DNA of 36,796 nucleotides from a virus: positions 1 through 36,796 of IMG/VR virus record IMGVR_UViG_3300045454_000143, one strand, 5' to 3'. Shown here piece after piece: positions 1-8,032 of this stretch. The position numbers were made by a program, and so were the translations under genes. The notes under the pieces are model-generated. The model searched no databases, was not told the DNA's origin, and was given only the letters and a program-made list of their open reading frames with translations. Each line of letters starts with the position of its first letter. The stretch's first letter is position 1.

Positions 1-147
1 TTACGCGGATGCTTCGGGCATCGTATCCGGCAGCACCTCGACGATGGGAAGCTCAAATGAGATCGGCACTTCCATCGATCGAGATTGCCTCGCGATGAAA
101 TCGAACATCGCCGCATGCCGATCGGTTCTCAAGTAGACGGTCATCAT
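1..147 (-). CDS. small hypothetical protein (48 aa)
   Basis: Unrecognised 48-residue protein and the last gene in the leftward direction; its TAA stop occupies the first three bases. Two ATG codons stand in tandem at the start. The upstream one (147-145) makes an ATGA overlap with the stop of the preceding gene and has an AGAGG-like ribosome site about 8 nt upstream, so I chose it. The protein is mildly acidic with a hydrophobic stretch near residues 29-40 but no clear membrane helix and no cysteine motif. Tight coupling to the upstream gene is the main reason to believe it is expressed. Function unknown. Confidence 0.55.
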   Translation of the reverse strand: MMTVYLRTDRHAAMFDFIARQSRSMEVPISFELPIVEVLPDTMPEASA

Positions 148-626
148 CGTCGCTGCCTCTGGAATTGCGGGTGCTCGCCGTAGAAGCGGCATTCCATGCA
201 CACAGGGAAGCCGAAGCCATCATCGACAGCGCAGATCACTTTGCTCGTGCAGCCGTCGCACTTGAATTCGATCGAGCCGTCCGGATTGTGCTGGACCTGA
301 CCGGGCTTCTGATCTTCGAGGATGAAGCCGGTCATAGGACGTCGACTCCCTTCGGGAGCGAGCTGCCTCAGCCGCTCGATGAAGGCTTTGAACGCCTTGA
401 ACTTGTCATTGCCTTCCGCTTCGGGAACGCCGGGTACGAGCAAGTGCTCCGTACCCTTGACCTTCGTCGGTCTGCCGTCGACGACTTCGGTTTTGTAACC
501 GTGTCGCGCTTGTCCTTCGATGAAGTCGCGCAGCGGCTTTGCGCGCCCCATCGCGATCGGCATCGCACCTTCGGGAAGGTTGTCGCCGAACTCGATTAAC
601 CCGCTTGCAAAACAAAATGCCCTCAT
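144..626 (-). CDS. hypothetical protein with C-terminal zinc-ribbon-like cysteines
   Basis: A 160-residue protein of unknown function. The chosen ATG at 626 overlaps the TGA of the upstream gene (ATGA coupling); an in-frame ATG at 641 would add five residues. The N-terminal half contains a basic stretch (MGRAKPLRDF, then VKGTEHLLVPGVP). The C-terminal third has CDGC and, about 20 residues later, CMEC, a CxxC...CxxC arrangement typical of a zinc ribbon. It may bind nucleic acid or protein, but that is inference. It sits downstream of the lysis genes in a cluster of small unknown genes. Confidence 0.65.
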   Translation of the reverse strand: MRAFCFASGLIEFGDNLPEGAMPIAMGRAKPLRDFIEGQARHGYKTEVVDGRPTKVKGTEHLLVPGVPEAEGNDKFKAFKAFIERLRQLAPEGSRRPMTGFILEDQKPGQVQHNPDGSIEFKCDGCTSKVICAVDDGFGFPVCMECRFYGEHPQFQRQRR

Positions 627-1150
627 CGGCGTATCCTCCACTGCGCGTCGGCTGCGTTGATTTCCTGATCGAGGCGGTCGCGCTGCTCTTTCGCCATTTC
701 GCGGCGGATCAGCGCTTCGTACTTGCCGGGCACCGCGATGACGTCGGCACCTTCCAGCAGCGCGTTGATGAGGCGGATATCGCCGGTCGCCTGATAGAGC
801 GCGACCAGCCGGTATGCCGGGATGTTGTGCTTGTCGTTCGCGGTCGACGTGTACTGATCGAGCATCGCGGCGGTGACGGTCTCACCGGTCGCTTCCGACA
901 TGAGCAGCGCAATGGCGCTGCGGCCGAACCTCGATTCCTTGATCGTCTCGGCGATCGCGCGCTTGATACGGGCTGCGGCACTGACGGCGCGGACACGCTC
1001 CGGCGCGAAACGCTCGACCACCGGCTGCGGGACGTAGTCCGCAAACAGGTCCGTCGTGTTCGGATCGCGCCGGCGCTTCATTGCAGATGCATCCGGTCGC
1101 AGAACGTCGCACCCGAACGCGCACCGTGCTGCGATCATGGATCGCAGCAT
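623..1150 (-). CDS. CII/CP76-like phage regulatory protein candidate
   Basis: A 175-residue protein if started at the ATG at 1150, which has GGAG nine bases upstream; a shorter start at 1081 (MKRRRDPN...) gives 152 residues but has a poorer ribosome site. The first ~23 residues look less protein-like than the rest, so the start is uncertain. The core is predicted helical, with SAIALLMSE followed by HNIPAYRLVALYQATGD. This resembles the 'keep-to-the-end' part of P2 CII-like (Phage_CP76) regulators, in which a helical DNA-binding domain is followed by a short 'ATGD..L...L' helix. That assignment is weak. A perfect 21-bp inverted repeat lies at the distal start codon (1128..1148). It lies between the lysis genes and the terminal small genes. 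Confidence 0.5.
   Translation of the reverse strand: MLRSMIAARCAFGCDVLRPDASAMKRRRDPNTTDLFADYVPQPVVERFAPERVRAVSAAARIKRAIAETIKESRFGRSAIALLMSEATGETVTAAMLDQYTSTANDKHNIPAYRLVALYQATGDIRLINALLEGADVIAVPGKYEALIRREMAKEQRDRLDQEINAADAQWRIRR
1128..1148. repeat. perfect 21-bp inverted repeat at a gene start
   Basis: GCTGCGATC, a 3-nt centre, then GATCGCAGC: two perfect 9-nt arms. It directly abuts the ATG at 1150-1148 of the CII-like gene. If the start is at 1150, the element is the first part of the coding sequence and would fold as a strong mRNA hairpin over the initiation region; if the start is at 1081, it lies in the leader. It has no T-run, so it is not a typical terminator. An operator or translational control element is possible. 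Confidence 0.6.
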
Positions 1151-1171
1151 TGTTCAGTTCTCCGGAATGGC

Positions 1172-1534
1172 TTAGGCTTGGGGTTTGCGTCGCCGCTTAG
1201 TTCGGCGGCGCATCAGCTTGCTGTCGACAATCTCTGCCAGCTTTCTGATCTCTTCCGACAGCTTCGAGAGTTCCGCGGGCAGCTTGGCGACCTCGATCAT
1301 CGCCTCTTGTGCTCGCTGGTGGTCGAGCTCGATCTGGACGAGATGCTGCGTGATCCATGGATACTCAATCGGCCGTTCGGCCGCCGGCGATCGCTTCGCG
1401 GTACGCACAGCAAGGATAGCGACCACGCCGCCGATCAACAGGATAAAGACCGCGGCCGCGAGCTGCACGTACGGCCAAGGATCGAGGGCACGGAATGCTT
1501 CGATCGCGATCTGCTTAGTCGGGTCTGCGGACAT
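1172..1534 (-). CDS. single-pass membrane protein with coiled coil (lysis-associated?)
   Basis: A 120-residue protein with one clear transmembrane segment at residues 22-43 (YVQLAAAVFILLIGGVVAIL), a short basic stop-transfer stretch (RTAKR), a helical coiled-coil-like region (about 60-105, with LPAELSKLSEEIRKLAEIV) and a very basic tail (MRRRTKRRRK). The topology suggests an inner-membrane anchor with a long soluble helix. It follows the holin candidate with a 20-nt overlap. It could be a second holin, an antiholin or another lysis accessory; the clearer inner-membrane spanin is the gene at 2145. Function is inferred only from topology and position. Confidence 0.55.
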   Translation of the reverse strand: MSADPTKQIAIEAFRALDPWPYVQLAAAVFILLIGGVVAILAVRTAKRSPAAERPIEYPWITQHLVQIELDHQRAQEAMIEVAKLPAELSKLSEEIRKLAEIVDSKLMRRRTKRRRKPQA

Positions 1535-1952
1535 TCTTCACCAGCACCAGCGCGATCGCGATCAATTCAAACAGCGTGAGGATGCCGTAGACCGTGATGC
1601 CGGGTGAAGGTGGAGTTCCGACTTTCGGTATCAGGAGAAAGAGCGCCAAGCACATCTGCGACCAGAGCACCGCGCCGAAGATCGCGCCGGCGACGCGCAG
1701 CTTGTAGCCGTGCCGTGGCCAGTTGCCATTGGCTATGAGGGCGACCAGTCGAAGAAGGCCGCCGACCATGAAGAGCACCATCATGGTGACTGGGCTCATC
1801 AGCTGCAGCATAAAGCGGAAGGCGCTTGCGCCGATCGCATCCGGCCAGATGAAGATATGGATGCCGAGGCCGATCATCATGCAGGCGCTCTGCAACTCCA
1901 GCAGCCGATGATCGAAGTGCTGGATCAGGTAATGAAGCTGCCGCTGTGTCAC
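1515..1952 (-). CDS. polytopic membrane protein, holin candidate
   Basis: A 145-residue protein with about four hydrophobic segments. Approximate positions are 24-40 (SACMMIGLGIHIFIW), 48-70 (FMLQLMSPVTMMVLFMVGGL), 84-106 (VAGAIFGAVLWSQMCLALFLL) and 116-137 (VYGILTLFELIAIALVLV). The GTG start at 1952 makes a GTGA overlap with the TGA of the o-spanin-like gene; upstream in-frame codons would run further into that gene. A small multi-pass protein inside the lysis cluster is the best holin candidate here, but no family signature identifies it. It could instead be an unrelated phage membrane protein. Confidence 0.55.
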   Translation of the reverse strand: MTQRQLHYLIQHFDHRLLELQSACMMIGLGIHIFIWPDAIGASAFRFMLQLMSPVTMMVLFMVGGLLRLVALIANGNWPRHGYKLRVAGAIFGAVLWSQMCLALFLLIPKVGTPPSPGITVYGILTLFELIAIALVLVKNVRRPD

Positions 1953-2242
1953 TTCGGCGCCTCCCCTGCGTACTCGCCTCGGATGCGATCGTACCAATCA
2001 CCCGCCTTCGAAATCCGGCCATTGGCGAGCCGTAGCGCACTGAGCGCGCGATCGAGCTTCAGCCGGGCATCGACCCTTTCCGGCGCGGGCTCAGGGACCG
2101 TAGCGAAAAGCGCAGGGTCTTTAGGCGGAAGCTGACGCTTTTGCTCAACGAACGCGGCGCTGTGTTGGCCACAGCCGGCGCAGATCATCGTCAGTGAGAG
2201 TGCAACCAGGCGCGGCAGGACGTTTCTTGAGTGCTTCAGCAT
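1949..2242 (-). CDS. Rz1-like outer-membrane spanin lipoprotein
   Basis: A 97-residue protein starting with a basic N-terminus (MLKHSRNVLPR), a hydrophobic signal core (LVALSLTMICAG) and a cysteine at about residue 23 in ICAGC. This fits a lipoprotein signal, although the -3 residue is an atypical Cys. The mature part contains a proline-bearing stretch (QLPPKDP, PEPAPE), as is usual for Rz1. Its first ~100 bases overlap the end of the i-spanin gene in another frame, the classic Rz/Rz1 arrangement. Known role of the family: with Rz it bridges the periplasm and fuses inner and outer membranes in the last step of Gram-negative lysis. The start at 2242 puts the basic residues directly before the signal core. 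Confidence 0.7.
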   Translation of the reverse strand: MLKHSRNVLPRLVALSLTMICAGCGQHSAAFVEQKRQLPPKDPALFATVPEPAPERVDARLKLDRALSALRLANGRISKAGDWYDRIRGEYAGEAPK

Positions 2243-2564
2243 AGTCCTCGCTCCTCTTCTTCTCGGCCGCGACATCGGCATCGAGTTCCTTGACCTTCGC
2301 GGCCGAGAAAGCCGCAGCGTTGCGCGCGGCCTGCAGATCGGCGTGCGCTGCGTTCAGCTGCGACTGCAGTTTGTCCGCTTGGCACTTCGCCCGTTCCTGC
2401 GAAACGCCCTTGTTGAACTGATGGACGCCGAACCATGTCAGGCCACCGCCGATGCCGATCGAGACGGCCGCCATCAGCAGCGCACCGGCCGCGAACGGCG
2501 ACAGGCTGACGCCGGCAGCGCCGGCCAGCAACGTAATGCCGCGAACGGCGAGTCCGGCGATCAT
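2145..2564 (-). CDS. Rz-like inner-membrane spanin
   Basis: A 139-residue protein. The ATG at 2564 overlaps the endolysin TGA (ATGA). Residues about 5-48 are hydrophobic (LAVRGITLLAGAAGV and GALLMAAVSIGIGGGLTWF), giving one or two membrane passes. A long alanine- and charge-rich helix follows (ERAKCQADKLQSQLNAAHAD to KVKELDADVAAEKKRSED), a predicted periplasmic coiled coil. It ends with APGCTLTDDDLRRLW, a tail form often seen in Rz-type proteins. The Rz1-like lipoprotein gene starts inside its 3' end. Role: inner-membrane subunit of the spanin complex. Topology and embedded partner together make the call fairly firm. Confidence 0.72.
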   Translation of the reverse strand: MIAGLAVRGITLLAGAAGVSLSPFAAGALLMAAVSIGIGGGLTWFGVHQFNKGVSQERAKCQADKLQSQLNAAHADLQAARNAAAFSAAKVKELDADVAAEKKRSEDYAEALKKRPAAPGCTLTDDDLRRLWPTQRRVR

Positions 2565-3799
2565 GTGTTCTTGCCCATGCGGTATTCGAGCACGCGCTTC
2601 TGCTCGAATTTGTCGACGATGAACCAGATCGCAAGGCCGATGCCGGCGACGATCAGTGCCATCACGCCGACGGTGATGATTATGCTCCATGTCTCGGAAC
2701 TGAAGCCGAGACCTTCGACTGCATCCTTCGCGCCCGAAATCTCATTGGTTCGCTCGGTAGCGATCGCGATGACGCCGGTGCCGCCACCGAAGCCGAAGAT
2801 TTTCCCGGCCCAGCCCTTGAAGCGATCGATGATGCCCATCGTCTCCGAGCCTTCGGCGCGGAGGTCATCGGCCGTCGCCTCCGCCCGATCAGCTGCAACC
2901 GGCTTCGGCCGTGCCTTCTCGATCGCCGCCAAGAACTCATCATCGATCGAGGTCAACAAGGGGAGGCCATTGCGTCGGCGGAAGGTCAGGATGGCGTCCT
3001 TCGTTCTCTCGGTCAGTTCGCCGTCCACCTTGCCGACTTCGAAGTAACCGAGTTCCCGCAGGCGCTCCTGTACGCGCGCGGTGACCTCGCGATCGCTGGC
3101 CGGATCGTGATCCATGATGTCCGCGTGTTCTTGGTCGACTGGCGCAGCCCACGTCGGCGCCTGCTCGACGCGAGGGTCTTCGATATCGTCTGGCGAAGCC
3201 ATGAAGCGCGCCGGCGCTGCGGTGGACCGCTTGCGGTAGGCCGTGGCGAGCTTCCCGTGATAATTGTGCTCGGCGTAGGCCGGGCCGTTGTAGGCCCGCG
3301 CAAAGGCCACCCAATTCTTGGTCCGAAGGTGACCGGCGAGTCCGTTGGCAACGATGAAGTTAGCCATCGCCTCTATCTGAGCGTCCTCGCTTTCGCAGAA
3401 AGCCGCGACCATGTCTTGCGGGCTATCGAAACCGGCGGCCTCATAGTTCTCGCCGAGGATCTGAGGCAGGCCCCACGATGTCGCCTTGAGAGCGGCCGTT
3501 TCATCGATCGCACACGCCGCATCGATGCGTGCATAACTATCCTTGGGATAGTTCCCTTTCCGCCATTTCGGGTAAGCGAGGCCTGCCTTGACGGCGCGGT
3601 CTCGCGCACGGCCGCTCGAGCATCGATAGAAGACATGCGGCTCATAGAGCGCCTTGGGCCGCCCCCGGCCGTCGAAGCCGCTGCCTGCTGTCTCCACGTC
3701 GACAACGGCCTGAATGGCCGCGATTTCGCACCCCAGAAAGCGAGCCGCGCGCGCGAACGCCTGCGGCGAGCGGCGGCGTGCCGCACCCGTGAAATCCAT
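2561..3799 (-). CDS. endolysin: N-acetylmuramidase + peptidoglycan-binding domain + C-terminal TM
   Basis: A 412-residue lysin. Residues about 10-190 match the phage N-acetylmuramidase family (DUF3380/PF11860): the expected catalytic Glu is E36 in VVDVETAGSGF, followed by the family signature RPKALYEPHVFY and later TSWGLPQILGENY. It would cleave the MurNAc-GlcNAc bond of peptidoglycan. Residues about 236-296 form a PG_binding_1 repeat (VQERLRELGYFEVGKVDG). Unusually, after a linker there is a strong membrane segment at about 371-396 (WSIIITVGVMALIVAGIGLA) and a short basic tail. An in-frame Met at 321 could begin a separate 92-residue membrane product. The start has GGAG eight bases upstream. 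There is no N-terminal signal peptide, so export would depend on a holin or the C-terminal segment. Confidence 0.88.
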   Translation of the reverse strand: MDFTGAARRRSPQAFARAARFLGCEIAAIQAVVDVETAGSGFDGRGRPKALYEPHVFYRCSSGRARDRAVKAGLAYPKWRKGNYPKDSYARIDAACAIDETAALKATSWGLPQILGENYEAAGFDSPQDMVAAFCESEDAQIEAMANFIVANGLAGHLRTKNWVAFARAYNGPAYAEHNYHGKLATAYRKRSTAAPARFMASPDDIEDPRVEQAPTWAAPVDQEHADIMDHDPASDREVTARVQERLRELGYFEVGKVDGELTERTKDAILTFRRRNGLPLLTSIDDEFLAAIEKARPKPVAADRAEATADDLRAEGSETMGIIDRFKGWAGKIFGFGGGTGVIAIATERTNEISGAKDAVEGLGFSSETWSIIITVGVMALIVAGIGLAIWFIVDKFEQKRVLEYRMGKNT

Positions 3800-3906
3800 G
3801 TCTGGAACTCCGATTTTGATGCGTGTAAACCCCGAGGCGGCTCAGCGGTCCCCGTCATCATCGAACGGTGGAGACAATCACGAGCGCGCAAGCGCGGCGA
3901 GCGTTA

Positions 3907-6150
3907 TCAAGCCGCGTAATGCTCTTTGACGATGATCTTTCCAGTTGCACCGGCGCCCCCAGCCGTCCCGCTCGAACCTTGTGCACCAGCCGACCCCCCG
4001 GCACCGACACTGTACGAATAGGTCGCCGATGGGTTGGTGATGATGACACAAATGTTGCCGCCGGCGCCGCCGCCGCCCCCAGCTCCGGTCGATCCACCGC
4101 CACCACCGCCGCCACCGCCGCTTCCGCTGTTGGTCGAAGCCTGACCTCCGAACGAACCAGCAATGCCGCCGGCGGCAGCGCCGCCTAACGGCGAGTTCCC
4201 GCCGTTGCCACCGGAGAAAGAGCCGGAGGTCACGTTACCGCCTGGCCCGCCCTGAGCGCCCACAATTGCCTTGACGGTTGTCCCCATTGCGACAGACACC
4301 GCGCCACCCGTGCCAGCCGACCCGCCGCCCGAACTGCTGGCAGCCGCGCCGCCGCCACCACCGCTCGCCGTGTTGCTTCCGAAAGTCGTGTTACCGCCGT
4401 TGCCGCCATTGGTCTGCGTCGAGTTTCCGGTTCCGCCGCCACCACCACCGCCGCCTTGCATTTCGACTTCGATCCACTTCACTCCGGCGGGCGTGGTGTA
4501 GGTGCCGGACCCGCTGTTGAACACCTGCACAGTCGGCAGAGACGGGCTACCAGCATTCTCCGTGACGTATGCCTTCACAAAGGCCGTGCTGGCTGCCTTG
4601 GTCGAGTCATCCGTCGTCGGCTGCGTGCCGACGACTGGGTTGATCAGCGTCGGTGCGTTCGCGAAGACCAGCGAGCCCGTACCGGTTTCGTCTGAAATGA
4701 CCGATGCGAGTTCTGCCGAAGTCGTGGCGGCGAATGCCGACAGCTTGTTGCCGAGGTATGCGACCGTGCCGCCGGCGCCGAAAGCGACCATGCTGCCGTC
4801 AGTGCCGCCGAAGGTCAGCGACGCGGTGACGGCGAACGTCTTGCCATTCGTCAGATTGAACGTGCCGGTCGTGGTGCCAACGGTCAGTCCGTTATAGGTC
4901 TTGTTCGACAGCGCTTGCGCGCCGGTGGTCGTTACAACGCTGAGGTCGATTGAGAAGGTAGACCCTACCAGCTGCAGGCCGGTCCCAGCAGCAAACGTGC
5001 CGGCGCCAGCGAACTGCGACCACGTAATCGCGGTCGATCCCAGCGTACCGCCCGCGTCCGCAGAGCAGAAGAACGCACAATCCGCGAAGAGAGTCCCTTG
5101 CTCGACGAACGCGAACGATCCGGGCACTTCCGCCCAGGCATCCATGTCGGTGGCACGCGACCATGCACCGGCCGCGACCACATAAATGCCGTTCTCCGCC
5201 GGCGCGCTCTGGTTTTTGACCAGAACGCGATCGCCGGCGATCAGCGCCACACCATCGATGGTCTGCGTACCCGACAGCGTGACGTTGGCCGTGGTAGCCG
5301 CGCGCACCGAAGCCTTCGGATCAAGGCCAAATGCAACGCTGTCAACGTATTGCTTTGTCGCGGCCTGCAGCGCCGTGGTCGGGTCCGCTGGAAGGACCAG
5401 CGGACCGGTCATCGTATCGCCAGCCTTGGCGACGGCGCCGAGGGTGGTGAGCGCTTCCGACCCCGATGCATCGTCCAACAGCGAGCGCGCGTACGACGTG
5501 ATCGTCGTGACGGCAAACGTGTTCGCACCGCTGAAGTACGCGAGCTTGTCCGACGCACCGCTGACCGATGCGAGCGATGCAAGCTTCGGTGAGAAGGCCT
5601 GCACGTCACTGCCAGGCACAAGCGAGAGCAACGCCCGCACTTCCTCAGCGCTGACCTTGCTAAGCAGGCTTCGAGCAAAGGCAGTCAGGGCGGTGAGCGC
5701 CATGGTGTCAGCAGCGCTGAAATACGGCGCAGTGTTTGCGGAAGGGACAAGCCCAGAAAGCATCGAAACGATCAGGCCGCCAACGCCTGATGTGCGATAC
5801 GCGCCACCGGACGATATCAAGAAGCAGCTCTGGCCGGCGCCGATGGCCTTAGACGGCTGACCATCGATCTGGCAGCCGCTCGGCGTGATCACGCACGGAC
5901 CACTGACCAGGCAGTACCAGCCATCGCCGAATGGTAGTTTCTTGTTTTCCTGCGCGGTTGCAATCGAAAGCGCGGTCTGCGCGTCGCACGTAATCATCGA
6001 GCCGCGATCGTTGTTCAGGATCACGCCTGTGCCGGTCACCGAGCGCGTCGGGAAGGACGTCACATGCTCTGCGTTCCAGTCCGACGGCAAAACCATGCGC
6101 GGATCGCCGCCGTCCTCGCTAGCCGAGACTTTTGCGTGCTCAATTTTCAC
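3907..6150 (-). CDS. tail fibre protein with glycine-rich C-terminal tip
   Basis: A 747-residue fibre. The N-terminal ~120 residues look like a baseplate-attachment domain. The middle has repeated shaft-like units, including two related segments ending in FARSLL and YARSLL (about 165-235). A segment common in phage fibres follows (GDTMTGPLVLP, AATKQYVD, then DRVLVKNQSAPAENGIYVV). From about residue 540 the sequence VFNSGSGTYTTPAGV leads into a ~180-residue domain that is mostly Gly, Ser, Ala and Asn with runs of 5-9 glycines. In T4-like adhesins such gly-rich segments build polyglycine-II bundles that carry receptor-binding loops; here that is inference. It is the most distal tail gene. A 107-bp spacer separates it from the endolysin gene. 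Confidence 0.85.
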   Translation of the reverse strand: MKIEHAKVSASEDGGDPRMVLPSDWNAEHVTSFPTRSVTGTGVILNNDRGSMITCDAQTALSIATAQENKKLPFGDGWYCLVSGPCVITPSGCQIDGQPSKAIGAGQSCFLISSGGAYRTSGVGGLIVSMLSGLVPSANTAPYFSAADTMALTALTAFARSLLSKVSAEEVRALLSLVPGSDVQAFSPKLASLASVSGASDKLAYFSGANTFAVTTITSYARSLLDDASGSEALTTLGAVAKAGDTMTGPLVLPADPTTALQAATKQYVDSVAFGLDPKASVRAATTANVTLSGTQTIDGVALIAGDRVLVKNQSAPAENGIYVVAAGAWSRATDMDAWAEVPGSFAFVEQGTLFADCAFFCSADAGGTLGSTAITWSQFAGAGTFAAGTGLQLVGSTFSIDLSVVTTTGAQALSNKTYNGLTVGTTTGTFNLTNGKTFAVTASLTFGGTDGSMVAFGAGGTVAYLGNKLSAFAATTSAELASVISDETGTGSLVFANAPTLINPVVGTQPTTDDSTKAASTAFVKAYVTENAGSPSLPTVQVFNSGSGTYTTPAGVKWIEVEMQGGGGGGGGTGNSTQTNGGNGGNTTFGSNTASGGGGGAAASSSGGGSAGTGGAVSVAMGTTVKAIVGAQGGPGGNVTSGSFSGGNGGNSPLGGAAAGGIAGSFGGQASTNSGSGGGGGGGGGSTGAGGGGGAGGNICVIITNPSATYSYSVGAGGSAGAQGSSGTAGGAGATGKIIVKEHYAA

Positions 6151-6176
6151 GGATGCAATCCCCTTGATGTGGGCAT

Positions 6177-6815
6177 TCAGGCGAAAAGCGCGTCAATGCC
6201 GGCCTTGGACGTGATCTGTCCGGCGTTTACCGCAGCGGCGCCCTGTGCTTCGATGTCGAAGGCCGACTGGACGAAACCGAACGCGGTGACGATCGCGTCG
6301 CGCATGTCTTCGTTGCTCACAGCGCGCGAAACCCCGTCGGCGAACTTGAAGAACGAATTGTCCGGGCGAAGATCGTCCTTGATCGCGGAATAGGTGGATT
6401 GCAGCGCCGCGCGATCATCACCACGGGCGGTGCTGAGGCGGACCCAATCCTCCCCGATCTTCACGTTGACGCCGCCAGTTTCGTAGCGGTAACGGACGGA
6501 AGCGAGGTACTGCAGAAGATCTGCTTTCTTGCCAGCCGCCGACTTCGCGGTGGCCCATTCGCCTGATCCGATTTTGATCAGGTCATCGTCCCATAGGCAG
6601 TCCAGCGCCTGCCAGTTGGGCGAAGCTCGCATCGGATGCTTGTTGCCGAGATCGTCGATGAAGAACGTCAAGAGGGATTTCGCATCCACGATCTCGCCAT
6701 CGAGCAGAACGGCGCTCTTCGCGTCGAGGTCGCTCGGCAATTCGACCGCAGCAGCATCGAACTTCATATCGCCGCAGACTTCGATGCGGCCTCCGGCATT
6801 GAAAACAGCGAACAT
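6177..6815 (-). CDS. DUF4376-containing tail fibre-associated protein
   Basis: A 212-residue protein between two fibre genes. The C-terminal ~110 residues carry the DUF4376 pattern: KKADLLQYLASVRYRYETGG, then a region (LSTARGDDRAALQSTYSAI) resembling the family's 'T...R...L...' helix, and a final helix pair with AVSNEDMRDAIVTAFGFVQ. The N-terminal part begins MFAVFNAGGRIEVCGDM and looks like a small beta domain as in fibre-assembly or fibre-tip proteins. It is likely a fibre chaperone or an accessory fibre subunit, since DUF4376 is commonly linked to tail fibres. It is 4 bases downstream of the preceding fibre gene. No catalytic motif is visible. Confidence 0.72.
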   Translation of the reverse strand: MFAVFNAGGRIEVCGDMKFDAAAVELPSDLDAKSAVLLDGEIVDAKSLLTFFIDDLGNKHPMRASPNWQALDCLWDDDLIKIGSGEWATAKSAAGKKADLLQYLASVRYRYETGGVNVKIGEDWVRLSTARGDDRAALQSTYSAIKDDLRPDNSFFKFADGVSRAVSNEDMRDAIVTAFGFVQSAFDIEAQGAAAVNAGQITSKAGIDALFA

Positions 6816-6819
6816 TGGC

Positions 6820-8028
6820 TCAAGCCCTCATGTTGAGATCGTAAATCGGCGCGTAATAGGTCGCGTTCTCGACCGAGAACGTGTAGCTGCCGACCGAGAA
6901 GCCGTAGCGCGTGCGACCGAAAGGCGTGATCAGGGTCTCTTCGCCGTCCGTGTTGGAAACGGTGACGTTCTCATTCCAGCCGGCCAAGCTGATGATTGGC
7001 TGGCGCGACCAGTTCAGCGTGTAGTTGTCGATGATTGACGAAGAGGAAGAGGACGCTGTCGTTGTTCGCGACACGCTGCTGTTCAGTGCAGCGCGGTTCA
7101 GGAGCGGCGTGATCGTCGCGACGTTCGAGCCGTTCGTCACGACGCGAGCGACGAGCATGCTGTCGTAGGTCGTATCGAAAGCCGGATCGGCTTCTACGCG
7201 CGCCAGCGGATTGTAGGTGCCGTTAGCCAAATCGTTCAGCGTGAACCGGCCGGACGGATAGGACGAGCTCGGCGTGGCCGCGCCTGTGCCAGGCGCGTCC
7301 CAGCGCAAGTGATAGGTCTTGTTCGCCGTTGTCGCGAACGTGCGCGCGGCAATCAGAAACGCATCGGTCGAGAACTTCTTGAAGCCGCGGTGCTGGAAGG
7401 TGTGCGCGGGATCGACGATGACCGATGCGGTACCGGCGGACACGCCCATGACGCCGTTGTTGGTCAGAACTTCGGGGAAGAACGGTGCGGTCGCGCCATC
7501 GATTGCCGCCGCCTGCTGAAGTCCGGCCACCAATTGGAACGACGTACCGTCGTACACGAGGAACGCGATCATATTCGCCTTCAGATCACCTGCTGAAAGC
7601 GCGGTCGCCGCCCCCCGGACGATCGCTTTGGCCGGGAAGTCCTCGACCTCGATGTCGGTGGCGCCCGTGTTGTCGGCAAACACCTTCACGAACAGAGCCA
7701 AGCCGGGGTAGAGCGACGAAACAGGCGGGCTAAAGGTGGCCGCCAGGTTGTCCGCAGTACCAGTGTCAACCCCGAAGCGGATGCCAACCGATTGCACCGC
7801 GCGCCACACCATGTCGTCGGCGTTGTTCGCGTCAATCCCGGAATTGCTGATCAGCGTGCGTAACTGCGCCAGCAAGTCATTGTAAAAGTCGGCGGTGTGC
7901 AGCGTACCGTCGTCCGTCTCCGGCCCGGTGCAATCGATGAACCACGTGTTCGCGCCGCCGCGCGAAATGGTGCGCGCCGGCCGAACCGTTACCGAATGGT
8001 CTGATGCGGGGCCAAGGACGTCGGTCAT
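6820..8028 (-). CDS. tail fibre / baseplate-attached structural protein
   Basis: A 402-residue protein. The N-terminus (RPARTISRGGANTWFIDCTG) leads into an 'LGxTxxxN.L..QL'-like region (FYNDLLAQLRTLISNSGI) seen in proximal fibre or side-fibre proteins. The remainder is beta-rich, with many Thr, Asn and Ser and a late serine run (TTASSSSSSIID). It lies directly after the gp48-like baseplate gene, where Mu-like phages encode fibre S, and before the DUF4376 gene. It probably connects the baseplate to the distal fibre. I see no chaperone or enzymatic domain, and homology is judged from position and composition rather than a strong motif. Confidence 0.65.
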   Translation of the reverse strand: MTDVLGPASDHSVTVRPARTISRGGANTWFIDCTGPETDDGTLHTADFYNDLLAQLRTLISNSGIDANNADDMVWRAVQSVGIRFGVDTGTADNLAATFSPPVSSLYPGLALFVKVFADNTGATDIEVEDFPAKAIVRGAATALSAGDLKANMIAFLVYDGTSFQLVAGLQQAAAIDGATAPFFPEVLTNNGVMGVSAGTASVIVDPAHTFQHRGFKKFSTDAFLIAARTFATTANKTYHLRWDAPGTGAATPSSSYPSGRFTLNDLANGTYNPLARVEADPAFDTTYDSMLVARVVTNGSNVATITPLLNRAALNSSVSRTTTASSSSSSIIDNYTLNWSRQPIISLAGWNENVTVSNTDGEETLITPFGRTRYGFSVGSYTFSVENATYYAPIYDLNMRA

Positions 8029-8032
8029 CGTT

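Noticed and set aside
3800-3906. Possible small gene or terminator between endolysin and fibre genes
   Set aside because: I found only the endolysin ribosome site and short weak GC pairings; the short frame here has no start signal and no T-run follows any stem.
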